From NCBI GenBank assembly GCA_035946735.1, contig DASYYZ010000157.1:1-64000 (forward strand): DNA of 64,000 nucleotides, in the 5' to 3' direction. The translations under genes and the position numbers were made by a program. The DNA comes from Gp13-AA77 sp035946735 (GTDB lineage Bacteria; Acidobacteriota; Terriglobia; UBA7540). A model generated the notes under the pieces. That model saw only the letters and a program-made list of their open reading frames with translations, made no database searches and was not told the origin of the DNA. Each line of letters starts with the position of its first letter. Positions within the stretch are counted from its first letter, which is position 1. Of this stretch, positions 1-8,233 are shown one piece after another.

Positions 1-288
1 CCAAAGCCACACGTTGCCAGCGCCCGGAACCTTTTCGGCAATCTCGTGGGTGAGCGTCTTTTCCTTGCAGTAGCAGAATCCCCAAAGCTCATCGACCTGG
101 ATTCGGCGACAATTGAGGTTGCGGAATAGTTGGCTCTGAAATTCGTCGGCCACTTTACCGGCTTCGCACAGCAGCCGCATGACGGCCTTCTTCGATACGC
201 CGGTCATCCTCACGGTCGCACGAATTGAGCAGCCTTCTAGCAGGCAGCTAAGCACTGTCGTTCGCGTTTTGGCATCGAGTCTGTTCAT
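1..288 (-). CDS. IS1-family-like transposase, N-terminal part, cut by window edge
   Basis: Reading leftwards from the ATG at 288, 96 codons stay open to the window edge. The product begins MNRLDAKTRTTVLSCLLEG, followed by a helix-turn-helix-like stretch (SIRATVRMTGVSKKAVMRLL) and the segment RRIQVDELWGFCYCKEK. This order matches the single-ORF IS1-like transposases common in many phyla, where the DExW segment belongs to the DDE catalytic part. Only the N-terminal third is visible, so intactness and terminal inverted repeats cannot be judged. The gene points out of the window and upstream of it lies an accessory patch of small genes. Confidence 0.75.
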   Translation of the reverse strand, partial: MNRLDAKTRTTVLSCLLEGCSIRATVRMTGVSKKAVMRLLCEAGKVADEFQSQLFRNLNCRRIQVDELWGFCYCKEKTLTHEIAEKVPGAGNVWLW

Positions 289-336
289 AAGTTCATTATG
301 CCAACTCCGCTTTAGCATGTCAACCCTTTATTTTCG

Positions 337-366
337 TTGACCTCTGGTGTAATCAGGTGTTAACAT
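337..366 (+). promoter_or_regulatory. possible promoter for the small-protein/protease pair
   Basis: TTGACC at 337-342 and TAACAT at 361-366 are separated by 18 bases. They lie between the divergent transposase and the coupled genes at 510 and 707. The match is moderate and the spacer is AT-rich compared with the surroundings. Confidence 0.3.
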
Positions 367-509
367 TAAAGATATCTTTTGAGGTTCCTAGGTTGATACT
401 TGACACCACCACTGGAGCGGGTCAAGATTCCGTTCATCCAGGGAGCGGTGTTTCTCTGCAACGTCCCTGTGGTTTTTTCACATCCAATCCTGAGGAGGAG
501 GAATGTGAG

Positions 510-710
510 GTGACGACGATGTGCCCAATTGACATGACTGCCGTGCTACGCGACGCTCCCGCCAACGAGTGGATTGCATTATCCCAAACTCAAGACAGGA
601 TCGTTGGCACTGGGAAAACACCGACTGAGGCAATCAAGTCCGCTCACGATCATGGAGAAGAGAACCCCTTCGTAATGAAAGTTCCCCCTGCGAGCGAATT
701 GATTCTGTGA
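510..710 (+). CDS. small DUF5678-like protein, 66 aa
   Basis: The chosen start is the GTG at 510, placed 8 bases after a strong AGGAGGAGG ribosome site (493-501); an ATG at 519 is the alternative. The sequence carries NEWIALSQTQDRIVGTGKTP followed by TEAIKSAHDHG and a closing VMKVPP segment. This is the pattern of short single-domain proteins (DUF5678-like) that often precede a retropepsin-like protease gene. Its stop overlaps the GTG of the next gene by four bases, implying translational coupling. The function of this family is not established; a partner or antitoxin-like role for the protease is only a guess. Confidence 0.6.
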   Translation: MTTMCPIDMTAVLRDAPANEWIALSQTQDRIVGTGKTPTEAIKSAHDHGEENPFVMKVPPASELIL

Positions 711-1147
711 GATTCCCATTCGTTAGATATCCAGCCCTTCCACAACCCGCTTTTCCAGGGAGAACCGAGTGCTATAGGCCCGTTCTCCCTGTTTTCCTCA
801 CCTACGGCCAGACCCAAATAGCAACCTTTGCGCTGCTGGATTCTGGCGCTGACAGTTGCATGTTTCCGGCCTCAATCGCCGACCAACTTGGAATCGTCAT
901 GCCAAACCAAAGGAGCAGCGTCTTCTGTGGAACTGGCAATAACTCGCAGCTCGCTTTCCACGAAATGATCAGGTTGGCTGTGTGGGATTCGGCCAACCTG
1001 AGCATAGCTTTTCATTTTGATCTGGATGCTGGATTCTGCTCCTCAATGGAGCACGTTGGCCTTGGCCTACTTGGACAAGAGGGGTTCTTTTCAAAATATA
1101 AGGTCTGCTTCCACCACGCGGACCGTTGTTTCGACATTGAGCTTTAG
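707..1147 (+). CDS. retropepsin-like aspartyl protease, 146 aa
   Basis: The protein has the aspartyl protease signature LLDSGADSCMFP at about residues 43-54, with catalytic Asp45 in D-S-G. The length fits a single-lobed, dimerising retropepsin-like enzyme. A second typical element is the hydrophobic LGLLGQEGFFSKYKVCF near residues 118-134. No signal peptide or membrane segment is evident, so it is probably cytoplasmic. Translation starts at a GTG overlapping the previous stop (GTGA at 707-710). The 3' end overlaps the convergent gene by four bases. Substrates are unknown; in other genomes such pairs are widespread orphan modules. Confidence 0.7.
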   Translation: MRFPFVRYPALPQPAFPGRTECYRPVLPVFLTYGQTQIATFALLDSGADSCMFPASIADQLGIVMPNQRSSVFCGTGNNSQLAFHEMIRLAVWDSANLSIAFHFDLDAGFCSSMEHVGLGLLGQEGFFSKYKVCFHHADRCFDIEL

Positions 1148-1425
1148 GAAACTTTGGTGCGCTTGCCCCATCTGGCGTTGGCTGCTTTCTTGGCAAGCGC
1201 AGTTCGTTGCCTTGATGACATGGTTTCCAGCTTCCGCTTGCCGCCGATCCTGCCGCCCTTCTTGCCCAACTCCGCCATGAACATTGAGATTTGCGCTGGT
1301 GTGGCGGGTGCCGGTGGTTCAACAAAGGCGGACGGCGGACGTTCGGATGTGGATTCCTGGCCGATCTGGTGCGCCCACTCGTTAACATCCTTGGGTCTGG
1401 CTCGATCCTTTATCCGCTTTGGCAT
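1144..1425 (-). CDS. basic GGR-rich small protein, 93 aa
   Basis: The protein has a proline-rich middle and a basic C-terminal half carrying KKGGRIGGKRKLETMSSRQ and AKKAANARWGKR. This is the general pattern of small conserved proteins with a GG(K/R)xGG...RxxxAxxAAxARWG tail, which look nucleic-acid binding. No catalytic motif is visible. The start is the ATG at 1425, with only a weak ribosome site. It converges on the protease gene with a four-base overlap. The role is unknown. A second, unrelated-length protein with a similar basic GGRPK tail lies at 63303-63461. Confidence 0.55.
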   Translation of the reverse strand: MPKRIKDRARPKDVNEWAHQIGQESTSERPPSAFVEPPAPATPAQISMFMAELGKKGGRIGGKRKLETMSSRQRTALAKKAANARWGKRTKVS

Positions 1426-1645
1426 AGCCCAAGTATGCCACGCTCAGGGGCGGGTTGCTAGGGGTCGGGAAGATTACAAAATCGAAAGTAGCCCACTACC
1501 TACCTTCGCGGCCACTTGACAACGATGCCCAATTTTGAAAGAATCAGCCGGGCGTCGAAAGTCACTAAACTACCTGACGTGAGCAACTGTTCGACCCGTG
1601 ATCCTCGAACAGCCTTAATTTGCATAATGCTTGGGGGAGGCACCT

Positions 1646-3973
1646 ATGTTCAGGCGCTATATCGTACTCGCATTGCTGTGGGCATGCGCGATCGGCGATG
1701 GCTTTTCCGGCCAGGTTGCCCCCAAGGTCGATTTCGGCCGTGATGTCCTGCCGATTTTTCGACAAAACTGCGTTGAGTGTCACGGGCCGGCGCGGCAAAT
1801 GAACGGAATGCGGCTCGACCGCAGGAGTTCCGTATTTATGAACGGCCGCCGCCGCGTGGTGCCGGGCAGTATCGAAAACAGCTTCCTCTATTACCGGCTG
1901 ACCGGGACCAAATTCGGAATGCAAATGCCGCCCTCGGGTCCTCTCAGCGCGGAACAGATTGGTACCATCAAAGCCTGGATCGAGCAGGGCGCCGAATGGC
2001 CTGACGCCCTTGCCAACGAAGCGGATCTTCCGCCCTTGAATCCCCAAGCAGTCTCCCTGGTGGAGGCGTTGCACGCCGGCGACCTGCAGGCCTTCATCAA
2101 GTCTGTTGCGAAAGATCCAAGGCTCCTCAACGCCCGGGGCCCGGAAGGCTCAACGCCCTTCATGTATGCGGTCCTCTATTCCGACGCGGCGATGCTGGAG
2201 CAGTTTCTCAAAGAAGGCGCCGACCCCAATCTGGGCAACGACGCCAAGGCTACTCCGCTGATGTGGGCCGCAACCGACCTCGAGAGGACTCGCGTCCTGC
2301 TGGCTCACGGCGCAGACGTGAATGCCCGGTCGGATGATGACCGAACTGCCTTGATGATCGCGACAGGGCGTCCGGGCGGTACTCCCATTGTCAATCTTCT
2401 GCTCAGCCACGGCGCCGATCCGAATCCTACCCAGAATCCACAAACGGAGAATTCACCCCTCATCCAGGCCGCCCTGGCCGCTGACCCCGAAAGCATGCAG
2501 ATGCTGATCGATCACGGCGCCGACGTCAAAGGCGCGGGTGGGCCGGCTCTCGCCATGGCCATTACGACGGGGTGCCGAAAATGCGTGGACCTTCTGGTTG
2601 CGAAAAACCTCGACCAACGGGCCTACACCTTCGCCCTCTTGCGCTCAGCCTCGCTTTCAGGCGACGCCAATATGGTCCGATTGCTGCTCGACCATGGTGC
2701 CAATGTGAATGCCGTCGATCCTCTGGGCCGTACCGCGCTCATGCATGCCGTGGTCTCGGATGTTCTGCCTTTAGACGCCGTGAAATTGCTTATCGAACGC
2801 GGCGCCGACATCAATGCCAAGAGCCAACATGCGCAATCGGGCGATTCGGGCTTGACCGTGCTGGAGATCGCCAGGCTGCGCGGCGAAAGCCCTGTCGTCA
2901 ACCTCTTGGCACAATCCGGCGCCACCGGTGCGCCTCGGCTGGTTCCGGTGCTGAGCCTCCAGCACGCCAACACGATCCAGAATGCGATCGAGCGTAGTCT
3001 TCCTCTGCTGCAACGCAGCGACGCCAATTTTGTCGCAAAATCGGGCTGCATTTCCTGCCACAGCGACAGCCTCGTGGCCATGGCCGTCGGTCTCGCGCGA
3101 AAGAACCGCTTCGAAGTCGACGAGTCCATCGCGGCGCGGCAGGTGAAAGCCAATGTGGCGTTTCTTGAGAATCACCGTGAAACGTTGCACCAGGGTTTCT
3201 TCGCAGGCCAGGCCAGCGGCGCCGAGGCGTTTGGAGACACCTTCGGCCCGAGCGTCCTCGGCTACATTCTTGTGGGACTCGACGCGGAGCATTACAAGCC
3301 TGATCTGAATACCGACGCGGTTGCCGTGTACCTCAAGTCGCGCCAAATGCCCGATGGTCATTGGGCCTATACGGCCGGCGATGCGCGGCCGCCACTGTGC
3401 TCGGATTACATTGGGCAGACCGCGCTCGCCATGCGCGCGCTGCAGCTTTATGCGCCCAAAGTCGAGAAGGCCCAGTACGAAAAAACGGTCCGGCTTGCGG
3501 CCGAATGGCTGGCGAACACCGAGCCAAGGACTCATGAGGATCGTGTTTGGCGGCTTTTGGGTTTAGCGTGGGCCGCGAAGGATAACGGCGCAACCAAGCA
3601 AGCCCTTCGCGAATTGCTTGCCGTGCAGCGGTCCGACGGCGGTTGGTCGGACCTCCCTGCGAGGGAAAGCAACGCCTATGAAACCGGAAGGGCTCTGGTG
3701 GCGCTGCACACTGCTGGGCTTCCAGTCTCCGATTCCGCTTACCAGCGCGGCGTGCAGTTCCTGCTGACCACGCAGTTGGAGGATGGCTCGTGGCATGTTA
3801 AGACGCGAGCGTTGGGCCTCCAGCCGTATTTCGAGAATGGCTTCCCTCACGGTGTCGATCAATGGATTTCGGCCGCCGGCACGGGCTGGGCGACGATGGC
3901 GCTGGCGCTCGGTTCACCAGTTTCCGCGCCCGGTTCAACATCTATTGCGCGGTTGCACAGAGGGAGCGAGTAG
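1646..3973 (+). CDS. Secreted cytochrome c / ankyrin / alpha-alpha toroid fusion protein, 775 aa
   Basis: The ATG at 1646 follows GGGGGAGG (1633-1640). After a signal peptide (residues 1-22) comes a planctomycete-type cytochrome domain: FRQNCVECHGPA with haem motif C42-x2-C45-H46, then MQMPPSGPLS and a helical end. Residues about 140-420 are ankyrin repeats (for example LLAHGADVNARSDDDRTALM and LLDHGANVNAVDPLGRTALM). A second CxxCH (CISCH, residues 468-472) opens a C-terminal region of squalene-cyclase-like alpha/alpha repeats with QMPDGHWAY, QRSDGGWSDLP and QLEDGSWH motifs. The catalytic DxDD of hopene cyclases is not seen, so a binding or scaffold role is likelier than cyclisation. It probably acts in the periplasm. 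A TTGACA at 1516 could be its -35 box. The architecture is unusual, but each part is clear. Confidence 0.8.
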   Translation: MFRRYIVLALLWACAIGDGFSGQVAPKVDFGRDVLPIFRQNCVECHGPARQMNGMRLDRRSSVFMNGRRRVVPGSIENSFLYYRLTGTKFGMQMPPSGPLSAEQIGTIKAWIEQGAEWPDALANEADLPPLNPQAVSLVEALHAGDLQAFIKSVAKDPRLLNARGPEGSTPFMYAVLYSDAAMLEQFLKEGADPNLGNDAKATPLMWAATDLERTRVLLAHGADVNARSDDDRTALMIATGRPGGTPIVNLLLSHGADPNPTQNPQTENSPLIQAALAADPESMQMLIDHGADVKGAGGPALAMAITTGCRKCVDLLVAKNLDQRAYTFALLRSASLSGDANMVRLLLDHGANVNAVDPLGRTALMHAVVSDVLPLDAVKLLIERGADINAKSQHAQSGDSGLTVLEIARLRGESPVVNLLAQSGATGAPRLVPVLSLQHANTIQNAIERSLPLLQRSDANFVAKSGCISCHSDSLVAMAVGLARKNRFEVDESIAARQVKANVAFLENHRETLHQGFFAGQASGAEAFGDTFGPSVLGYILVGLDAEHYKPDLNTDAVAVYLKSRQMPDGHWAYTAGDARPPLCSDYIGQTALAMRALQLYAPKVEKAQYEKTVRLAAEWLANTEPRTHEDRVWRLLGLAWAAKDNGATKQALRELLAVQRSDGGWSDLPARESNAYETGRALVALHTAGLPVSDSAYQRGVQFLLTTQLEDGSWHVKTRALGLQPYFENGFPHGVDQWISAAGTGWATMALALGSPVSAPGSTSIARLHRGSE

Positions 3974-3982
3974 ATACAAGCG

Positions 3983-4003
3983 CGGAGTTGTTTTCTGACT
4001 CCG
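3983..4003. terminator. weak hairpin between convergent genes
   Basis: CGGAGT (3983-3988) and ACTCCG (3998-4003) form a 6-bp stem with a 9-base loop just after the cytochrome/ankyrin gene stop. No long T-run follows on either strand, so this is at best a weak terminator. Confidence 0.25.
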
Positions 4004-4032
4004 GCAATCTCCGGTGATCGATCCAGGCTTGC

Positions 4033-5250
4033 TCACAGGTAACTCAACCAGCAATCGCGACGCCGCTGCTTCAGTTGCGCGTACCAGCGGCAAAGCGGAT
4101 ACAGCATCACGATCAAGGCTAGCCAGACGGCGTACACTACCCCCAAGCTGAAGCCATAGTTCGGCGGAAACATCTGCGGCGCACCGCCCATGGACGGCGC
4201 CGGTATGAAGAGGAAACTCGTGTTCCCGTAACGAAGAAATCTCATCGCGATGGCCAGGGCGTGGATCACGGCCAGGTGAACCAGAAAGAAAAAGAAAGGG
4301 ACGCGGCCGAAAACGGTTAGGGGATTCGTGGATGACAAGAGCCCGCGCTGCAGGCACGCCAAGGCGACGAGGGCCGGGCCAAGCGTCATGAGAAGAAAGT
4401 CGAGCGACGGAGGGTACTTCGTAGTGTTCAGGAAGGAGAGCACGGTAAAAAGCCCGGATCGCTGAACCGACCAGGGCGCCGGATCGCCATAGACGTTGAT
4501 CGCTCGCAGCACAATGAACGCTGCGCTCAGGGCCACCCCGAGCTTGAGCAGGAACCGCCGCCGCCGGGCGCCGTCCCACCACAACACCGGCCCAAGACAA
4601 TAACCGCACGCCATCACCGCAAACCAAGGCACGAGCGGATACGCCACCAGGATGTTGGCTCCACGCCCTGTTGGTGAGGGATATTCCACACCCATGCCAG
4701 GCGGCCGAATTGCGAGGCTTGCACGGGATCGAGCAGGTTGTGAGCCGCAATGATGGCGATACTCAGCACAGCCAGGGGGCGCGGAGGCAGATGAACCAAC
4801 GCCGCCAGCACGAGCATGCAAAGGCCTAGCATCCAGAACACCGTGAGAATCACAAGCGTGTTCGCGAGCCGGATGTCGAATGAAAAGATGAAGCGTACGA
4901 CCGTCAGGTCAAGAAAGCATCAGCCAGACGTCGCGCGTGAGCAGGAATCGGGACAGTTGCGCCTTCGTCTTTCGTCGCGCCCAGAAGAATGCTCCGATTC
5001 CCGCCGTGAACGCGAATACTGGAGCGCAGAAGTGCGTGATCCAGCGCGTGAAAAAGATAGGTGCGGTGGTACGCGAGAGGTCAGTGGGCAGGAATTGCAT
5101 GGCCGCGGAGTTGATGAAGTCGCGGATGTGGTCGACAGCCATCAGGATCATGATCGCGCCGCGCAGGGCATCGACGGACAGGACGCGGGTGCGCATGGAA
5201 GCGATTTGCTGCGGCAGCGTAGAGGCAATCCTCGCGCGTTCAGAGGTCAC
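4033..5250 (-). pseudogene. DUF1624/heparan-acetyltransferase-like membrane protein, broken by two frameshifts
   Basis: A GTG at 5250 with GGAGGA upstream starts a protein containing RVLSVDALRGAIMILMAVDH, the hallmark of the DUF1624/HGSNAT-like integral membrane acyltransferases. After WLM the frame hits a TGA: an extra base in the run at 4911-4920 shifts it. Removing one base restores continuity through LDLTVVRFIFSFDIRLANTL. A second shift, a lost base near 4655-4665 after NIPHQQG, returns to the original frame, which then runs with ILVAYPLVPWFAVMACGY and further membrane helices to the stop at 4033. The two lesions cancel in frame. They may be real decay or homopolymer sequencing errors. 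If intact, it would be an approximately 400-residue polytopic inner-membrane protein. Confidence 0.7.
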
Positions 5251-5325
5251 CGACGTTCCTCCAAGCAGGTCAGCAATGGTATCGAGCAGAACCGGCGAGG
5301 CGCAAGCAGCTGGCGCGGGGCTAAG

Positions 5326-6816
5326 TCAAGGCGTGATATGCACGAACTTCAGCGGTTGACCGTCAGCCCAGGGGTGGTAGCTGCTCGCAAAGCGGATGCG
5401 GTCCTCGACGGGTGGATGGGTGTAAAGCCAGAAGACGATGAGCGGACTCGGATCGGGGTCGGCGAGATCGATCACTCCGAGCATTTGCTCGGCGTTCGCC
5501 GCCGCGGCGTTGGGGTCAGGCACCACGCTGTAGGCTACTTCGAGGCCATACTGGTCGGCCTGGTGTTCGTAATGGCGGGAAATCGCGTTAAACAGCGGCG
5601 ATCCAAGAAAAGCAAGCAGCGTAAGGACCAGCATCGCGAGGGGCAGAGAGGCGATATCCCCGAGGCCCTCCAGGCCGGTGCGAGCGCCAAACCGGCGTAT
5701 GAGCACGCCCAGCACCCGGTATCCAAGATAGAACAGCGCCAGCATCACCAGCTCGATGAGAGCAAACTCTTTGGGGATGTGGTGGAGCACGTAGTGGCCC
5801 GTCTCATGCCCCAGCACCAGAATCGTCTCATCCGGGCTGAGCGCTCTCAGCGTTGTGTCCCAGACTACCACTCGTTTGCTGGCGCCGATTCCCGAGACAT
5901 ATGCGTTGAGCGTCCGCGTCTTGGTGCTGGCGTTCATCTCGAAAATGCGGTTCGGCGGAATATTCAATCCCGCATGATGAAGCGTGGCTTCCACCTGTCT
6001 AGTGAAGGCCGGCTGCGTTTCCGAGAGCGGAGTGAACTTGTAGAAAAGCGGCTCGACCAGCCAGGGTTCGATGAGGATCACAAAAAGCTCGAGAGGAATC
6101 GTCGCGCACCAGAAGTAGAGCCACCAGCGCCGCGGACTGCGGCGAACGACGGCGTAGAACACACAGACGCCGATCACGGACGCGATCACGTAGAGGCCCA
6201 GACCTTTCCCCCAATCCGCGAACCACGAAGCCAGCGTCTCGGTGGAGAGATCGAACTGGCGCTCGATCCGGTAGCCGGAGTAGTATTCGAGCGGCAGATT
6301 CAGCAACGCCGCCGCCACCACGAACGGCGGCACGAAGACCAGGCACTTTACAATCAGGCGGCACGATGCGCGGCGGGCCAGGTTGCGCAAAGCCAAGCCG
6401 AAGCGGCTCAGCCAGAAGAGCAGGTAGATGGCCAGCGCGAGTCCGACGCCTGCGAAGTAGGAAACGTAACGGTCGTGGGCGTAGGCCTCAGCGCGAGCCC
6501 TCTGGTCAGCAGTGAGCGTGAAATGTTGCGGTGCTGCCTGGCCGGCGGTGTCGGTTGATGCGGAAGCTGGTTGCTGCAGGACTGCAGGCTGAAGCCGGAA
6601 GTCGGAAATTGGCAGTCGGGAATCGGCAGTCTTGGGTCTAGAGGCCGTTGTACCAGCGCTGTGCGTGATAAGCGGTAAATGTACGGTCGGGGGAGCGAGC
6701 CTCGGGGCGGGCGCGGCACGAACGCGGAGCGGGCTGGTCGCGAGCAGCGTCATCACGGCGAATACAGCGAAAACGCGCCCAACCCCGCGAACCCGCAACT
6801 TCGCGCTTCCGATCAT
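5326..6816 (-). CDS. M48 family metalloprotease (Ste24/CAAX-protease-like)
   Basis: The zinc site HETGH lies at residues 337-341 of 496, inside LVLGHETGHYVLHH, and a downstream YEHQADQYGLEVA segment supplies the third ligand region. There are several membrane helices: an N-terminal signal/anchor, one near IYLLFWLSRFGLAL, and more before and after the zinc site. This is the Ste24 layout, an integral membrane protease of the inner membrane involved in protein quality control or processing. The start used is the ATG at 6816; an upstream TTG at 6849 also exists. Residues about 62-74 (TADSRLPISDF) are encoded by a run of 7-bp repeats and look like an insertion. It ends TPPVEDRIRFA..., typical of the family. 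dcd lies 96 bases upstream in the same direction. Confidence 0.85.
   Translation of the reverse strand: MIGSAKLRVRGVGRVFAVFAVMTLLATSPLRVRAAPAPRLAPPTVHLPLITHSAGTTASRPKTADSRLPISDFRLQPAVLQQPASASTDTAGQAAPQHFTLTADQRARAEAYAHDRYVSYFAGVGLALAIYLLFWLSRFGLALRNLARRASCRLIVKCLVFVPPFVVAAALLNLPLEYYSGYRIERQFDLSTETLASWFADWGKGLGLYVIASVIGVCVFYAVVRRSPRRWWLYFWCATIPLELFVILIEPWLVEPLFYKFTPLSETQPAFTRQVEATLHHAGLNIPPNRIFEMNASTKTRTLNAYVSGIGASKRVVVWDTTLRALSPDETILVLGHETGHYVLHHIPKEFALIELVMLALFYLGYRVLGVLIRRFGARTGLEGLGDIASLPLAMLVLTLLAFLGSPLFNAISRHYEHQADQYGLEVAYSVVPDPNAAAANAEQMLGVIDLADPDPSPLIVFWLYTHPPVEDRIRFASSYHPWADGQPLKFVHITP
6597..6631. repeat. five tandem 7-bp repeats inside the M48 gene
   Basis: On the + strand the units are GGAAGTC, GGAAATT, GGCAGTC, GGGAATC and GGCAGTC. 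They sit within the coding region of the M48 protease and encode a low-complexity stretch after its signal segment. Confidence 0.8.
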
Positions 6817-6868
6817 TGCCGGCTTCCAACTCCAGACGCGGAGTCGCAAATTGAAACTTCCAGGTCTT

Positions 6869-6896
6869 GAGTTCCTGTTCCCGACTGCCGACTCAC
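6869..6896. repeat. four 7-bp repeats between dcd and the M48 gene
   Basis: GAGTTCC, TGTTCCC, GACTGCC and GACTCAC on the + strand are the opposite orientation of the repeat family in the M48 gene. The GACTGCC/GGCAGTC unit is shared exactly. Confidence 0.65.
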
Positions 6897-6912
6897 CAGT
6901 CCCTACCTGTCC

Positions 6913-7467
6913 CTAAATTCTCGGCAGCACGATTCCTTGCTGCGATTGATACTTGCCCTTCTTGTCTTTGTACGACACTTCGCAGACTTCATCGGCTTGA
7001 AAAAAGACGATCTGGCACAGGCCCTCGTTAGAGTAGACACGGGCAGGCAATGGAGTGGTGTTTGAGATTTCCAGGGTTACGAATCCTTCCCACTCCGGCT
7101 CGAGCGGCGTCACGTTGACGATGATTCCGCAGCGCGCGTAAGTGGACTTTCCCACACAGACGGTGAGAATGTCGCGCGGAATCTTGAAGTACTCCACCGA
7201 ACGCGCGAGCGCAAACGAGTTCGGCGGCACGATGCAGACGTCCCCCTTGAACTCCACCAGCGACCGCGGGTCGAAGTGCTTGGGATCAACGATGGTGGTG
7301 TTCACGTTGGTGAAGATCTTGAATTCGTCCGCCACCCGCAGGTCGTACCCGTAGGAGGAGCATCCGTACGAGATCACCCCTTCCCGCACCTGGCTCTCGG
7401 CAAAGGGGCGAATCATCTCGTGCTCCTTCGCCATTCTTCTAATCCAGCGATCGTTCTTCACCGGCAT
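6913..7467 (-). CDS. dcd: dCTP deaminase
   Basis: A 184-residue protein of normal length for Dcd, the homotrimeric enzyme that deaminates dCTP to dUTP in thymidylate supply. Diagnostic segments are MIRPFAESQVREGVISYGCSS's core SYGCSSYGYDLRVADEF, the nucleotide-site motif CVGKSTYARCG and the catalytic-Glu region TPLEPEWEGFVTLEISNTT, with the ending QSQQGIVLPRI. The start is ATG 7467. It lies upstream of the M48 protease gene with a 96-base spacer and could be co-transcribed. The assignment is firm; whether it is mono- or bifunctional (deaminase plus dUTPase) cannot be told from the sequence alone. Confidence 0.95.
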   Translation of the reverse strand: MPVKNDRWIRRMAKEHEMIRPFAESQVREGVISYGCSSYGYDLRVADEFKIFTNVNTTIVDPKHFDPRSLVEFKGDVCIVPPNSFALARSVEYFKIPRDILTVCVGKSTYARCGIIVNVTPLEPEWEGFVTLEISNTTPLPARVYSNEGLCQIVFFQADEVCEVSYKDKKGKYQSQQGIVLPRI

Positions 7468-7624
7468 TCGCGTTTACCTCATCGTGGAATTGAGTCGTTC
7501 GGTCGTTTGCAAACGATTGTTCACGCTGCGTTCCAAACTTCCTACTGTCGGCGCTCCGGCAGGCCGTGTCAATCGAAATCGGGTAGAGCCCAAATGAGCG
7601 AGGCAAGCTCACGTCGCAGAGGGG

Positions 7625-8233
7625 TTACTCGAGCGCTCGATAAGTTTCGGGATCGTCGACATCCACCAGAATTCCGGGGTCCGGAACATCGACTGTCCTG
7701 CAACGCGAGGCACGAATGGCGGTGTTTGCGCCCTGGTCCGGTGGAAGAGCCAACAGGGGAGCAAACAGCGGGCGCGCGATCAACACCGGATGGCCGCGCC
7801 ACCCTTCGTATGTGGGAATGATCACCCGGGAGGCGCTCCGGTCAAACTCCTCGATTAGGGCGCAAACCGTGGCTGGCTGGAAAGCCGGATGATCGACGAG
7901 ACAGAGAATAATGGCGTCGGGGCCAGTATCTGTCCGGTCCAAGACGGCCAGTCCCGTTTGCAAGGACGAGGTCTGGCCGTCGAGGTAATTCCGATTGACC
8001 ATCACCTCGGCTGCCGCGAGGTCTACTGTACGCTGAATGTCCTCGGCGTGATGACCCAGAACCACGATCACGCGTTCGAGGCCGGCTTCTACAAGTTTGA
8101 GGATGATGGTCTCGAGAAACGTGCGGCCGCGATAATCGAGCAGCGCCTTGTCACGACCCATGCGCGAGGACTCACCGGCGGCAAGCACGAGGCCGGTGAT
8201 CTTAGCTCGATCAACCGCGGGGCCGGCGGTCAT
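7625..8233 (-). CDS. MobA/MocA-like nucleotidyltransferase
   Basis: The 202-residue protein begins at ATG 8233, overlapping the stop of the upstream gene by ATGA. It contains the nucleotidyltransferase loop GLVLAAGESSRMGRDK, a Rossmann-like core, and the metal-binding IILCLVDHP. Such proteins transfer CMP or GMP to molybdopterin (MocA/MobA group). The pairing with an XdhC-like gene is characteristic of maturation of xanthine-dehydrogenase/CO-dehydrogenase-type molybdoenzymes: one protein makes the cytosine dinucleotide cofactor and the other carries it. No structural enzyme genes of that family are in the window, so the client is elsewhere. Confidence 0.85.
   Translation of the reverse strand: MTAGPAVDRAKITGLVLAAGESSRMGRDKALLDYRGRTFLETIILKLVEAGLERVIVVLGHHAEDIQRTVDLAAAEVMVNRNYLDGQTSSLQTGLAVLDRTDTGPDAIILCLVDHPAFQPATVCALIEEFDRSASRVIIPTYEGWRGHPVLIARPLFAPLLALPPDQGANTAIRASRCRTVDVPDPGILVDVDDPETYRALE

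Noticed and set aside
4816..6558. A 580-codon open frame on the plus strand
   Set aside because: Antisense to the M48 protease and the DUF1624-type gene, both of which have clear motifs; the frame has extreme Arg/Glu/Gln content.
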